The position numbers and the translations under genes are program-made. The notes below the pieces were generated by a model. That model searched no databases, had not been told where the DNA came from, and saw only the letters and a program-made list of their open reading frames with translations. This document shows positions 1 through 7,342 of a stretch of 10,425 nt of DNA, piece by piece. Every line of letters begins with the position of its first letter. Position 1 is the stretch's first letter. This DNA comes from SIAJ01 sp036266155 (lineage in GTDB: Bacteria; Planctomycetota; Planctomycetia; Gemmatales; Gemmataceae), in contig DATANR010000277.1 of NCBI GenBank assembly GCA_036266155.1, positions 1-10,425 on the forward strand, read 5' to 3'.

Positions 1-1027
1 CCACGCTCGCCTCTGAAGCCATCGCCCGAATCACCGCATCTGTGAATTCGGAAGTCCGTGCCGTGCCGCCCAGGTCGGTCGTCAACACCTTGCGTTCAGT
101 CAACACTGTCTCAACCGCTTGTTGAATCCGGGTCGCTGCGGCGGTTTCGCCGAGTTCCTTCAACATTTCCAACGCCGGCAGAATCAACGGCAGCGGATTG
201 GCCTTGTCCCTGCCAATCGCACCGTGATGGGCGCCGAAGATCGCCTCATAGACGCGAGCGCCGTCTGCATGGAGGATGCCAGCCGTGCTCGCGATGCCGC
301 CGGACAGGCCGGCGCCCAAGTCGCTAAGGAGATCGCCATACAGGTTGCCGGTGGCGACCAGTTCGAACTGATGCGGGCGGCTGACGAGCTGCATGCACGC
401 GTTGTCGACGATCATTTCCTTTGCAGCCATGTGCGGGAATTCGGTCGCGATCTTGCGGAAACAATCGAGAGCCAGCCCGTCGGCCAGCTTCAGAATGTTC
501 GCCTTGTGGATGCAATGGACGGACTTGCGCCCCTGACGCACGGCCAGCTCGAACGCGAAGCGAAAGAAGCGCAAACAGGCGGTCGCAGTGACGATCTTGA
601 AACTCTGCACGACGCCGGGTGCGACCTCATGTTCGGTCGTTGCGTACAGATCTTCCGTGACCTCGCGGACGAGCGTGAAGTTGACGTTGTTGAAGCGACT
701 CGCCAAGCCGGCCAAATTGTGGATCGGCCGAACCACGGCAAACACGCCGAGGGCCTTGCGGAACAGGACATTGAAGTTCGCAGCCTGGCCATAGGTCGAC
801 GACCCGGTGGCCGCTGGCAGCAACTTGGTCTTGAGAGCAATCTTGGCTTGGCGGATTGCCGCGATCATTTCGTCTGCCAACACTGGCAAACCGTGGGATT
901 GCGCTTCCCACCCGGCCGAGAAGACTTGCCATTCGATCTCGACGCCGGCCGCGGCGAGCAAGCGCCTGACTGCGGCTTCCTGGTCCAGACCGATGCCGCC
1001 ACCCTGAACGAACACAACCCGGTGCAT
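1..1027 (-). CDS. Isocitrate/isopropylmalate dehydrogenase family protein (partial, 3' end beyond window)
   Basis: This is a beta-decarboxylating dehydrogenase of the isocitrate/3-isopropylmalate family, which oxidises a 2-hydroxyacid with NAD(P) and a divalent metal in the cytoplasm. The frame is open for 342 codons to the left edge. An N-terminal strand and glycine turn (GGGIG, residues 9-13) resemble the family's GDGIG start. By alignment to E. coli Icd from memory, substrate arginines map to R90, R100 and R121, catalytic Tyr to Y128 (in TEDLYA), catalytic Lys to K175 (HKANI) and metal aspartates to D208, D232 and D236 (NLYGDLLSD). The usual cofactor loop HG(S/T)AP is replaced by FGAHH (264-268), and the substrate Ser is Asn (N84). 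Whether it uses isocitrate, isopropylmalate or another acid cannot be told from sequence. I chose ATG at 1027 because GGGA lies 8 nt upstream and the strand starts there as in homologues; an in-frame ATG at 1066 would add 13 residues but lacks a Shine-Dalgarno. Confidence 0.9.
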   Translation of the reverse strand, partial: MHRVVFVQGGGIGLDQEAAVRRLLAAAGVEIEWQVFSAGWEAQSHGLPVLADEMIAAIRQAKIALKTKLLPAATGSSTYGQAANFNVLFRKALGVFAVVRPIHNLAGLASRFNNVNFTLVREVTEDLYATTEHEVAPGVVQSFKIVTATACLRFFRFAFELAVRQGRKSVHCIHKANILKLADGLALDCFRKIATEFPHMAAKEMIVDNACMQLVSRPHQFELVATGNLYGDLLSDLGAGLSGGIASTAGILHADGARVYEAIFGAHHGAIGRDKANPLPLILPALEMLKELGETAAATRIQQAVETVLTERKVLTTDLGGTARTSEFTDAVIRAMASEASV

Positions 1028-1184
1028 ATCGACGATCCCAATCGGCGGGAGAGGTGGCGAGGTCATTGTAAGGAGAGGGCGGGCAAAAGCGGGGTTGCCG
1101 TAGGCAAAGTGACTGGCCTTGACGAGAATGGCGCTGCGCAGTTATGGAGAGAGCAATGCCGCCAACTCCGCAACCCAGCCGGCC

Positions 1185-1190
1185 GGGAGG
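1185..1190 (+). promoter_or_regulatory. Shine-Dalgarno of the sulfotransferase gene
   Basis: GGGAGG lies 7 nt before the ATG at 1198. It is the best ribosome-binding match among three candidate in-frame starts and decides the start call. A second, weaker GGAG at 1146-1149 would serve the ATG at 1156. Confidence 0.6.
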
Positions 1191-1197
1191 CTGGAAC

Positions 1198-2289
1198 ATG
1201 CACATCTGGTTCGGATGCGATCTGTTTGCCTGGTTGCGCTTGCTCTATCGCGGTCGCTTTCGCGTCGGCTGGCGTAAGCTTCGCCTGCTGCCAACGGGAA
1301 CACTCATCAATTCGGGCCACACCTTCTTGCGTTACGTGCAAGAAGGGCTCTACGGCAGCCGGATTCGGGCGACGAAGATTGCTCGGCCGCCGGTCTTTAT
1401 TCTCGGTCACTGGCGCAGCGGGACAACGCTGTTGCACGAGTTGCTCGTCCAGGATCCGCGGCACAATTCACCGAATACGTACCAGTGCTTTGACCCGTGC
1501 CATTTTTTGCTCACCGAACGGCTCATTCGCAAGTATTTCAGCTGGTTGCTGCCGGCGCGGCGGATGATGGACAACATGCCCGTGGGGTGGGGTCGGCCCC
1601 AGGAAGAGGAATTCGCGCTCGCACTGTTGGGCGCACCGTCGCCGTACCTGGACATTGCTTTTCCCAACGAACCGCATTCGGACTACGCGGCACTCGATCT
1701 GGACGGCCTGCCCGCACACGAACGTGCGCTGTGGAAGCGCACTTTCCTGCACTTTCTGCAAACGGTGTCCCTGCGTGATCCCCGGAGGCTGGTGCTGAAG
1801 TCGCCGCCGCACACGTGCCGGATTCCCGCACTGCTCGAACTGTTTCCGGATGCACGGTTCATCCATATCGTGCGCAATCCGGTTTCGGTTTACGCTTCAA
1901 CTGTCAATCTGTGGCGGACATTGCAGAGCATGCAGGCACTGCAAGCGCCCGACTTCGCGGGCATGGAGGAACGCGTCTTCACGACGTTCAATCATTTCCA
2001 TGCCCGGCTCGCGGAAACGCGTGGGCTCGTGCCGGCGAACCGTTTTCATGAGCTGAAATACGAGGACCTGACCAAGGACGCGGTCGGGGAGATGCGGCAC
2101 ATCTACGAACATCTCGATTTGGGCGATTTTGAGTCGGCGCGGCCGCACATCGATCGCTATGTTGCCGAGACCTCACGCTACGAATGCAATAAATACGAGA
2201 TCGCCGACGACGAGCGTGCGGAGATCAATCGCCGTTGGGGCGAGGTGATTCAGCGCTTTGGATACGATCGCGATTCGAAGGGTCGCTGA
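1198..2289 (+). CDS. PAPS-dependent sulfotransferase family protein
   Basis: This is a 363-residue sulfotransferase of the Sulfotransfer_3 type, expected to move a sulfuryl group from PAPS to an unidentified acceptor such as a glycan, lipid or small molecule. The 5'-phosphosulfate loop is clear at residues 70-79 (GHWRSGTTLL). The 3'-phosphate motif is at 226-234 (RNPVSVYAS), with its Arg and terminal Ser in place. A conserved KSPPH segment lies at 201-205, and PNTYQCFDP after the first loop is usual in this bacterial subgroup. No signal peptide is evident; the N terminus (HIWFGCDLFAWLRLL) is amphipathic or hydrophobic and might touch the membrane. ATG at 1198 has GGGAGG 7 nt upstream and fits homologue N termini as I recall them; in-frame ATGs at 1156 (GGAG 6 nt upstream) and 1144 are alternatives. 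It is transcribed divergently from the dehydrogenase gene. Its last 65 bp overlap the 3' end of the opposing membrane-protein gene. No sulfate-activation or glycan genes are nearby to suggest a substrate. Confidence 0.9.
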   Translation: MHIWFGCDLFAWLRLLYRGRFRVGWRKLRLLPTGTLINSGHTFLRYVQEGLYGSRIRATKIARPPVFILGHWRSGTTLLHELLVQDPRHNSPNTYQCFDPCHFLLTERLIRKYFSWLLPARRMMDNMPVGWGRPQEEEFALALLGAPSPYLDIAFPNEPHSDYAALDLDGLPAHERALWKRTFLHFLQTVSLRDPRRLVLKSPPHTCRIPALLELFPDARFIHIVRNPVSVYASTVNLWRTLQSMQALQAPDFAGMEERVFTTFNHFHARLAETRGLVPANRFHELKYEDLTKDAVGEMRHIYEHLDLGDFESARPHIDRYVAETSRYECNKYEIADDERAEINRRWGEVIQRFGYDRDSKGR

Positions 2290-3085
2290 GCCAGGCGCGA
2301 ATCTCCGACCGCTGAATGACAGCCGCCTTCCTCTTCGCCGCATGGTAACTCGCTCCCAGCACCGCGCCGAGCACAAGGTTCGTAAACGGCACGGACCAGT
2401 GCGCAAAACCCATCAAGGTCGCCGGCAGCACGGATAGGACCGCATGAATGGCGACATGTGCGAGCAAGTAGGATTGGCCGAGTTTCATGCCGGTCTGTCG
2501 CGCCGCCGTGCCGGCATGTTGTTGCATGACGCGTAAGAGCACGTCGAGGCTGCCGTCGGGATCGACACGGCGCCCGGCGGCCTGGAGGCGTGCCACCTCG
2601 CCGCGATGCAATTCCTCGACGGCGGACAAATTCAGCGACTCCATGCCTTGAAGAACGTATTCGCCGTCGCCGGGTGGTTGGTCCACGCCGTTGCTGGTCA
2701 TGAGCAAGGTGCTGTCTTGCCAACAGGTGGCGAACAAGGTGAGCCACCAGACGTCGAGCGGCCGCGGCTGTCGCTGCACAATGGCAAACGTCCGCGTGCG
2801 AGTTGAGCGAAATACCCGCATGTCAGATTGGAATTGCCATTCCGGCCCGTGGAAGCGGACGCTCATCCAGGCAACACCCAGTGGCTCGAACCGGAGCGCG
2901 ACAAGTTGCTGGCTCCAGAATAAGAAGTCGGCTTCCTTCGCGGCGTCGACTGCACTGGGATCTTCGGAGCCGCCGGTGGCATAACGGGTCCACCCGAGCG
3001 AACTCAACAGCGCCGGCAGCCAGGTCCAGCCGAGCACAACGACGGCCAGACACCACGCAATGACGGACCATGTGGTTTCAGTCAT
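2225..3085 (-). CDS. Membrane protein of unknown function
   Basis: This encodes 286 residues and I do not recognise the family. One hydrophobic segment is at residues 6-30 (VIAWCLAVVVLGW and onward). Two more lie near the C terminus, at about 207-228 and 231-247. Between them is a soluble region of about 175 residues, rich in Trp and Arg, with an acidic, charged middle (150-200). The last 40 residues are basic and polar, so the protein is probably anchored in the inner membrane with a large loop or domain. The ATG at 3085 overlaps the stop codon of the trmJ-like gene by 8 bp, suggesting translational coupling in the dapB-trmJ operon. Further in-frame ATGs upstream (3091, 3124, 3196) would lie inside trmJ and are less likely. 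The 3' end overlaps the convergent sulfotransferase gene by 65 bp. The reading frame is real by coupling and codon pattern; its function is unknown. Confidence 0.75.
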   Translation of the reverse strand: MTETTWSVIAWCLAVVVLGWTWLPALLSSLGWTRYATGGSEDPSAVDAAKEADFLFWSQQLVALRFEPLGVAWMSVRFHGPEWQFQSDMRVFRSTRTRTFAIVQRQPRPLDVWWLTLFATCWQDSTLLMTSNGVDQPPGDGEYVLQGMESLNLSAVEELHRGEVARLQAAGRRVDPDGSLDVLLRVMQQHAGTAARQTGMKLGQSYLLAHVAIHAVLSVLPATLMGFAHWSVPFTNLVLGAVLGASYHAAKRKAAVIQRSEIRAWLSDPSNRDRIQSAESPRPNGD

Positions 3086-3848
3086 CGGCATCCCGCAATT
3101 CGTCGGGCGGCCGGGAAACGCCATGCTCGGCCACCCACCGAAGCTGGCGTGCCAATCCAAAGAGAATGCGCACTTCGTTGGGCGATGGCCGGGCACGAAC
3201 GATCAGATGCCGCACAGCATGCATGAGCGAATCCGTCTTCGGGCCCCACAAGTAATGGATGTCCGTCAACGCTCCGCGCAATCTCTCGAACATGCGCTCC
3301 TGATCTGCGAACGGTGCCACCTTCTGCGAGGGCCGCGCGATCGCGTTGGCTCGTTCGCGCTCGATCTTACGCAGTTCGTACAGACAAATCGCGACGGCAT
3401 GCGAGAGGTTTAGCGACGGGCACTTGCGGTCCGTGAGAATGCGGATGAGGCCGTGGCAGCGTGCGATCTCGGCATTTGCAAGGCCGCTTGGCTCCGGCCC
3501 GAATACGAGCGCGCACGGTCCATCGTCAATTGCCTCAACGAAGGAGGGGAACAACTCTTCCGGTCGGCCGTAGTTGTGCGTACGGTAGATGCCGTCGACA
3601 TTCGCCGACGTGGCGAGCACGACCCGGCAATCGGCGACCGCGTCTTCGAGCGACAACACCGTGAGCGCGGATTCGAGAAGGTGCTCGCCGTGTGTGGCAA
3701 GCCGCCGGGCTTCTTCGCTGCGCGGGTCGGCGAATGGCTCGACGAGCGTCAATTGATTGAGGCCGAAGTTGCACATCGCGCGAGCGACCGACCCCAGATT
3801 GCCGGAGTAGTGCGGCCGCACCAGCACGACGCGGGCATTGGTCAGCAT
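3078..3848 (-). CDS. trmJ: TrmH-family (SPOUT) RNA 2'-O-methyltransferase, TrmJ-like
   Basis: This 256-residue SPOUT methyltransferase of TrmH group 1 resembles TrmJ, which 2'-O-methylates nucleotide 32 of the tRNA anticodon loop using S-adenosylmethionine. All three trefoil-knot motifs are visible. Motif 1 is RPHYSGNLGSVARAMCNFG at residues 11-29, with the conserved N17 and R23. Motif 2 is LVFGPEPSGL at 114-123. Motif 3 is CPSLNLSHAV at 143-152. A C-terminal helical region (about 177-240) with RHLIVRA and EVRILFGLARQL matches the TrmJ dimerisation extension and argues against the shorter TrmL type. In motif 2, TrmJ proteins usually have a charged residue where P120 sits, so target specificity (tRNA 32 or another RNA) is inferred. 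The ATG at 3848 lies 3 nt after the dapB stop, and the gene's end overlaps the membrane-protein start by 8 bp. It is therefore the middle gene of a tight operon. Confidence 0.9.
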   Translation of the reverse strand: MLTNARVVLVRPHYSGNLGSVARAMCNFGLNQLTLVEPFADPRSEEARRLATHGEHLLESALTVLSLEDAVADCRVVLATSANVDGIYRTHNYGRPEELFPSFVEAIDDGPCALVFGPEPSGLANAEIARCHGLIRILTDRKCPSLNLSHAVAICLYELRKIERERANAIARPSQKVAPFADQERMFERLRGALTDIHYLWGPKTDSLMHAVRHLIVRARPSPNEVRILFGLARQLRWVAEHGVSRPPDELRDADD

Positions 3849-3851
3849 GGA

Positions 3852-4646
3852 TCAGAGTCCGAGGACGTCGGCCATCGTGTACCGTCCGGCCGGCTTGTTC
3901 GCCAGGAACTTGGCCGCCAGCAGGGCGCCGCGCGCATAGCTGTCGCGGCTATACCCCTTGTGGACCAACTCCAACGTTTCACCGAGCGCGCTGAAAATGA
4001 TCGTGTGCTCACCGACGTTGTCGCCCGCGCGAATCGCGTGGACGCCAATTTCGTTCGAAGGCCGCTCCCCAATGATGCCCTCACGCCCGTGAACCAGCTT
4101 GGGCAGGTCCATCGCTTTTTGAATGACACGCGCGAAGTGCATCGCGGTGCCGCTCGGCGAATCTCTCTTGAAGCGATGGTGACGTTCGACGACTTCAACG
4201 TCGAAGCCCTTGCCCTTCAGCGCGGTTGCCGTGTCGCCGACGAGCTTGAAAAGCAAGTTCACGACGAGGCTCATGCTAGGGGAGAAGAGCAGCGCAGTCG
4301 CATGGGCGGCAGATTCGATCTCCTTGCGCTGCTCATCTGTGTGGCCCGTGGTCGCAACGACGATCGGGATCTTGCGCGCTTCACACGTCTTCACGGCGGC
4401 CATCGAACCATCAGGAACGGAGAAGTCGATCAATACATCAGGAGTCACGCTGAGCGGCAACTCAGGCGTTACAGTCACGCCAAGGGGGCCAATGCCCGCA
4501 ACGTCGCCAGCATCGCGACTCTGCGCTGGATGGCCCGCCCAGTCGACCGCGGCAACGATCGTGAGTTCTTGATCCTCATGAGCGAGAGCGATCAGGCGCT
4601 GCCCCATCCGCCCACAGGCGCCGTTAATAGCAATATTCGTCTTCAT
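3852..4646 (-). CDS. dapB: 4-hydroxy-tetrahydrodipicolinate reductase
   Basis: DapB reduces 4-hydroxy-tetrahydrodipicolinate to tetrahydrodipicolinate with NAD(P)H in the lysine/diaminopimelate branch of the aspartate pathway, in the cytoplasm. The 264-residue length is usual. The N-terminal Rossmann domain opens with NGACGRMG (8-15); DFSVPDGS (74-81) and ATTGHT (98-103) follow. The catalytic segment ERHHRFKRDSPSGTA (154-168) contains H156 and K160, equivalent to E. coli H159 and K163, and the substrate-binding SGT. RAGDNVGEHT (206-215) is also typical. One oddity is S124 in SPSMS, where homologues have Asn (such as E. coli AANFS). I start at the ATG at 4646, which places the first strand and glycine loop as in the family. 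The in-frame ATG at 4685 would add 13 poorly conserved residues, and no strong Shine-Dalgarno is seen at either. thrC ends 126 bp upstream and trmJ begins 3 nt downstream, so dapB probably leads or continues an operon. Confidence 0.96.
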   Translation of the reverse strand: MKTNIAINGACGRMGQRLIALAHEDQELTIVAAVDWAGHPAQSRDAGDVAGIGPLGVTVTPELPLSVTPDVLIDFSVPDGSMAAVKTCEARKIPIVVATTGHTDEQRKEIESAAHATALLFSPSMSLVVNLLFKLVGDTATALKGKGFDVEVVERHHRFKRDSPSGTAMHFARVIQKAMDLPKLVHGREGIIGERPSNEIGVHAIRAGDNVGEHTIIFSALGETLELVHKGYSRDSYARGALLAAKFLANKPAGRYTMADVLGL

Positions 4647-4772
4647 GTAGTTGAGCCCAAGTCGACCAGTTCCGTTTCCGGGCAAGCTTTACGAACAAAC
4701 AATTAATCGTCGTTGCGTCCGGCTAATGAATCGTGTGTGAGTGTTCCTGGATGCAACGCAATTCTGCTATCG

Positions 4773-6167
4773 TCAGGCATAAACCTCGATCGCCTTGATG
4801 ATCTCGTCCAGATCGTTCGGCACCTGCACGGCCCGATTCGCGAAGTTGGCCCGGCGGACGCCGCGTTTGCCGAGAACATCCTCAAACGTCTTCGGATCGG
4901 CCGAGTGATAAGCGACCGTGGCCGTCGGGTCCTTGAGCTGATGACCCGTGAGAATACAGACGACGCGCTCGTCGGCGCCGATCACTCCCTCCGCCCGCAA
5001 TCGCTTGACACCAGCGACACTCGCCGCCGACGCGGGTTCGCAACCGAGACCACCCGCGGCGACCTTCGCTTTCGCATCGAGAATCTCTTGATCGCTCACC
5101 TCACGCACGACGCCGCCGCAGCGATCGAGCGCCCGCAACGCCTTCGGCAAATTCACGGGCCGATTGATCTCGATGGCACTGGCCAGGGTATTGGCACGGG
5201 CGTTGGCCGCGTCGAGGCCGCGCAAATAGGCGTCGACCTTGCCCTGATCATGTCGACCGCTGTTCCAGCGCAATCCTTGGCGCTCGTAAAGCTGGAAAAA
5301 CGTATCGGCCCCCGCGGCGTTGATGATCGCCAGCCGCGGTGCGTGCTTGATGAGCCCGAGATCGAGCAGTTCGATAAAAGCCTTGCCGAACGCCGACGAG
5401 TTGCCGAGGTTACCGCCAGGGACGACGATCCAGTCGGGCACCTCCCAGCGTAGCGCTTCCATCGCCCGATACATGATCGTCTTCTGCCCTTCGAGCCGAA
5501 ACGGGTTGACGCTGTTTACCAGATAAATGCCAAGCTGCCGGCTCACCTGCTGCACACGGGCGAGCGCATCATCAAAGTCGCCGGCTATCTGCACGGTCAA
5601 TGCGCCGTGATCGAGAGCCTGGGCCAACTTGCCGTAAGAAATCTTGCCCGAGCCGATGAAGATGACGGCCCGCATCAGGTCAGTCGCCGCACAGTAGATC
5701 GCAAGTGATGCGCTGGTGTTGCCGGTACTCGCACATGCGGCTCGGCGCGCGCCGATCATGCGCGCATGGGCAAACGCGGCCGTCATGCCGTTGTCTTTGA
5801 AGCTGCCGGACGGGTTCATCCCCTCGTATTGAAGGAAGAGCTTGCCGTTGCCCATCCCGACATATTTGCCGACGGAATCCGATCGCTGTGTCAGCGTCTG
5901 ACCTTCGCCGATCGTCAAAATCTGCGCGTCGCTCGCGAACGGAAACATCGCGCGAAAGCGCCATACGCCACTGAATTCAAGCGGCTCGGATCGACGACTC
6001 CACTTGGCTTCGAAGTCCTTCAGATTCGTCGGCGGCTGAGCACGATTCCAGTCGTACGCGACATCGACTAGGCCGCCGCACTTCGGACATTGGAACGATT
6101 GATCGTCGATCGCGACGGTCGCGCCACACGTGGGGTCAATGCATCGCTGGAAGGCCGCGTCGGTCAT
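4773..6167 (-). CDS. thrC: Threonine synthase
   Basis: This PLP-dependent enzyme converts O-phosphohomoserine to threonine and phosphate, the last step of threonine synthesis. It has 464 residues with an N-terminal zinc-ribbon-like segment (C9, C14, C27, C30), seen in many threonine synthases with this architecture. The PLP lysine is K124 in GSFKDNGM (121-128). STGNTSAS (147-154) is the substrate/asparagine loop, GGNLGNSSAFGKAF (251-264) resembles the phosphate-binding glycine loop, and GCEPASAAS (375-383) and TGHQLKDP (407-414) are C-terminal family signatures. I see no separate ACT domain or truncation. ATG 6167 is chosen because it directly precedes the first zinc-ribbon cysteines; its ribosome-binding site is weak. 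It is divergent from the DUF3500 gene across 124 bp and 126 bp upstream of dapB, another aspartate-pathway gene. It may share a transcript with dapB, but the gap allows a separate promoter. Confidence 0.96.
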   Translation of the reverse strand: MTDAAFQRCIDPTCGATVAIDDQSFQCPKCGGLVDVAYDWNRAQPPTNLKDFEAKWSRRSEPLEFSGVWRFRAMFPFASDAQILTIGEGQTLTQRSDSVGKYVGMGNGKLFLQYEGMNPSGSFKDNGMTAAFAHARMIGARRAACASTGNTSASLAIYCAATDLMRAVIFIGSGKISYGKLAQALDHGALTVQIAGDFDDALARVQQVSRQLGIYLVNSVNPFRLEGQKTIMYRAMEALRWEVPDWIVVPGGNLGNSSAFGKAFIELLDLGLIKHAPRLAIINAAGADTFFQLYERQGLRWNSGRHDQGKVDAYLRGLDAANARANTLASAIEINRPVNLPKALRALDRCGGVVREVSDQEILDAKAKVAAGGLGCEPASAASVAGVKRLRAEGVIGADERVVCILTGHQLKDPTATVAYHSADPKTFEDVLGKRGVRRANFANRAVQVPNDLDEIIKAIEVYA

Positions 6168-6291
6168 CCCGTCACTTTAGCGGATAGCGCACCGCGCGGC
6201 CGCGCACGCGAAGTTGCCGCTTTCCTTCCCGGGGCCAATGGCTTATGCTGGACTCCCTCACCCGGCGCCCGTTCCGAGCAACGACAATCTC

Positions 6292-7335
6292 ATGAAACGA
6301 CCCACGACTCTTGTTCGGCTGGTCTTCGGCCTGGTCTGCGTGACCGGTCTTGCCGCGGTCGGCCTCGTCGGCCACGACGTGCAGCCGGCCGCCGACCAGA
6401 TGACCGAGGCCGCCGACGGGCTGCTCGACAGCCTGCCGGCCGATCTGCGCAAGAAAGCCATGTTCGAGTTCGACGACCCACATCGAACCGCGTGGTTCTT
6501 CACGCCGCAACAGGATAAAGATCGCAATTTCACCCGCAAGGGTGTGCGACTCGAGGAGTTGAACGACGAGCAAAAGAAGAAGGTCCTCGCTCTGTTGAAG
6601 ACTGGCACCAGCGCGCATGGCTACGAGCAGGCCACCGGCATCATGGGCCTGGAGAACATCCTCAAGGACGCCGAAAAGAAGGGCGCGATGGTGCGCAATG
6701 ATGGGTGGTATTTCGTCAGCATTTTCGGCAAGCCGTCCAAGACGGGGAAGTGGGGCTGGCGGATCGAAGGGCACCACTTGTCGGTGTCGTTCACCGTCGA
6801 CCGCGGCCAGATCGAGTCGCCGACGCCGTTCTTCTTTGGAGCAAACCCCGCGACCATCAAGAATGGTTCGAAGGCCGGCCAGCGATCGCTGCCAGAAGTC
6901 GAGGATGGCGTGCGTGAACTGATCAAGGCGCTCGACGCCGATCAAGTGAAGGTTGCCCATCGCGACAAGCACTTCCCGGAGATCGGCGAGAATACGCCGG
7001 CCGCGAAGCTCGCTGAGCCAGTCGGCCTCGCCGGCGCGAAGATGACCGACAAACAGCGTGAATTGCTCGTGAAGTTGCTAGAAGCTTACACGAACCGCAT
7101 GCCGCCGAATGTTGGTGCGTCGGAATTGAAGGCAGCCAAGGACGGCGGCGTCGACAAGATCTACTTCGCATACAGCGGCGAGGCGGAAGTTGGGAAAGCC
7201 TACACCTACCAGATCCAGGGGCCGACGTTTGTGGCCCAGTTCCTGAACATCCAGGCCGACGGCTACGGCAACCAGAACAACCACATCCACAGCGTCTGGC
7301 GTCGTCTGCCGGCGGATTTTGGGCTGAATAAATGA
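6292..7335 (+). CDS. Exported DUF3500 family protein
   Basis: This 347-residue protein matches the DUF3500 family, whose biochemical function is not established. An N-terminal signal sequence is clear: basic start (MKRPTTLVR), then a hydrophobic stretch at about 10-27, followed by a polar mature region. The cysteine at 16 does not sit in a good lipobox, so a lipoprotein is unlikely. Family hallmarks are GWRIEGHHLSVSFTV (155-169), PFFFGANPA (179-187) and a C-terminal NHIHSVWRR (330-338) just before DFG; the His-rich motifs might bind metal or ligand, but that is inference. The two halves look like diverged copies of one unit (about 38-170 and 203-337). The ATG at 6292 is preferred over in-frame 6214 or 6238 because it puts the signal peptide at the N terminus; the Shine-Dalgarno is weak. 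It is divergent from thrC, stands alone, and is followed by a strong intrinsic terminator. Confidence 0.88.
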   Translation: MKRPTTLVRLVFGLVCVTGLAAVGLVGHDVQPAADQMTEAADGLLDSLPADLRKKAMFEFDDPHRTAWFFTPQQDKDRNFTRKGVRLEELNDEQKKKVLALLKTGTSAHGYEQATGIMGLENILKDAEKKGAMVRNDGWYFVSIFGKPSKTGKWGWRIEGHHLSVSFTVDRGQIESPTPFFFGANPATIKNGSKAGQRSLPEVEDGVRELIKALDADQVKVAHRDKHFPEIGENTPAAKLAEPVGLAGAKMTDKQRELLVKLLEAYTNRMPPNVGASELKAAKDGGVDKIYFAYSGEAEVGKAYTYQIQGPTFVAQFLNIQADGYGNQNNHIHSVWRRLPADFGLNK

Positions 7336-7342
7336 CGCACAT

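Noticed and set aside
1119..1147. TTGACG followed 17 nt later by TTATGG as a sulfotransferase promoter
   Set aside because: The -35 match is good but the -10 match is very poor, so I do not call it.
119..1567. Long plus-strand open frame (482 codons) opposite the dehydrogenase gene
   Set aside because: It is antisense to a strongly recognisable dehydrogenase and runs into the sulfotransferase in another frame; its product is low-information and matches no family I know.
3453..4706. Long plus-strand open frame (417 codons) opposite trmJ and dapB
   Set aside because: Antisense to two clear enzymes with intact motifs; a shadow of GC-rich codon use.
4713..5453. Plus-strand open frame of 246 codons opposite thrC
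   Set aside because: Antisense to threonine synthase and without recognisable domains.
6172..6972. Minus-strand open frame of 266 codons opposite the DUF3500 gene
   Set aside because: Antisense to a gene with signal peptide and family motifs; no support of its own.
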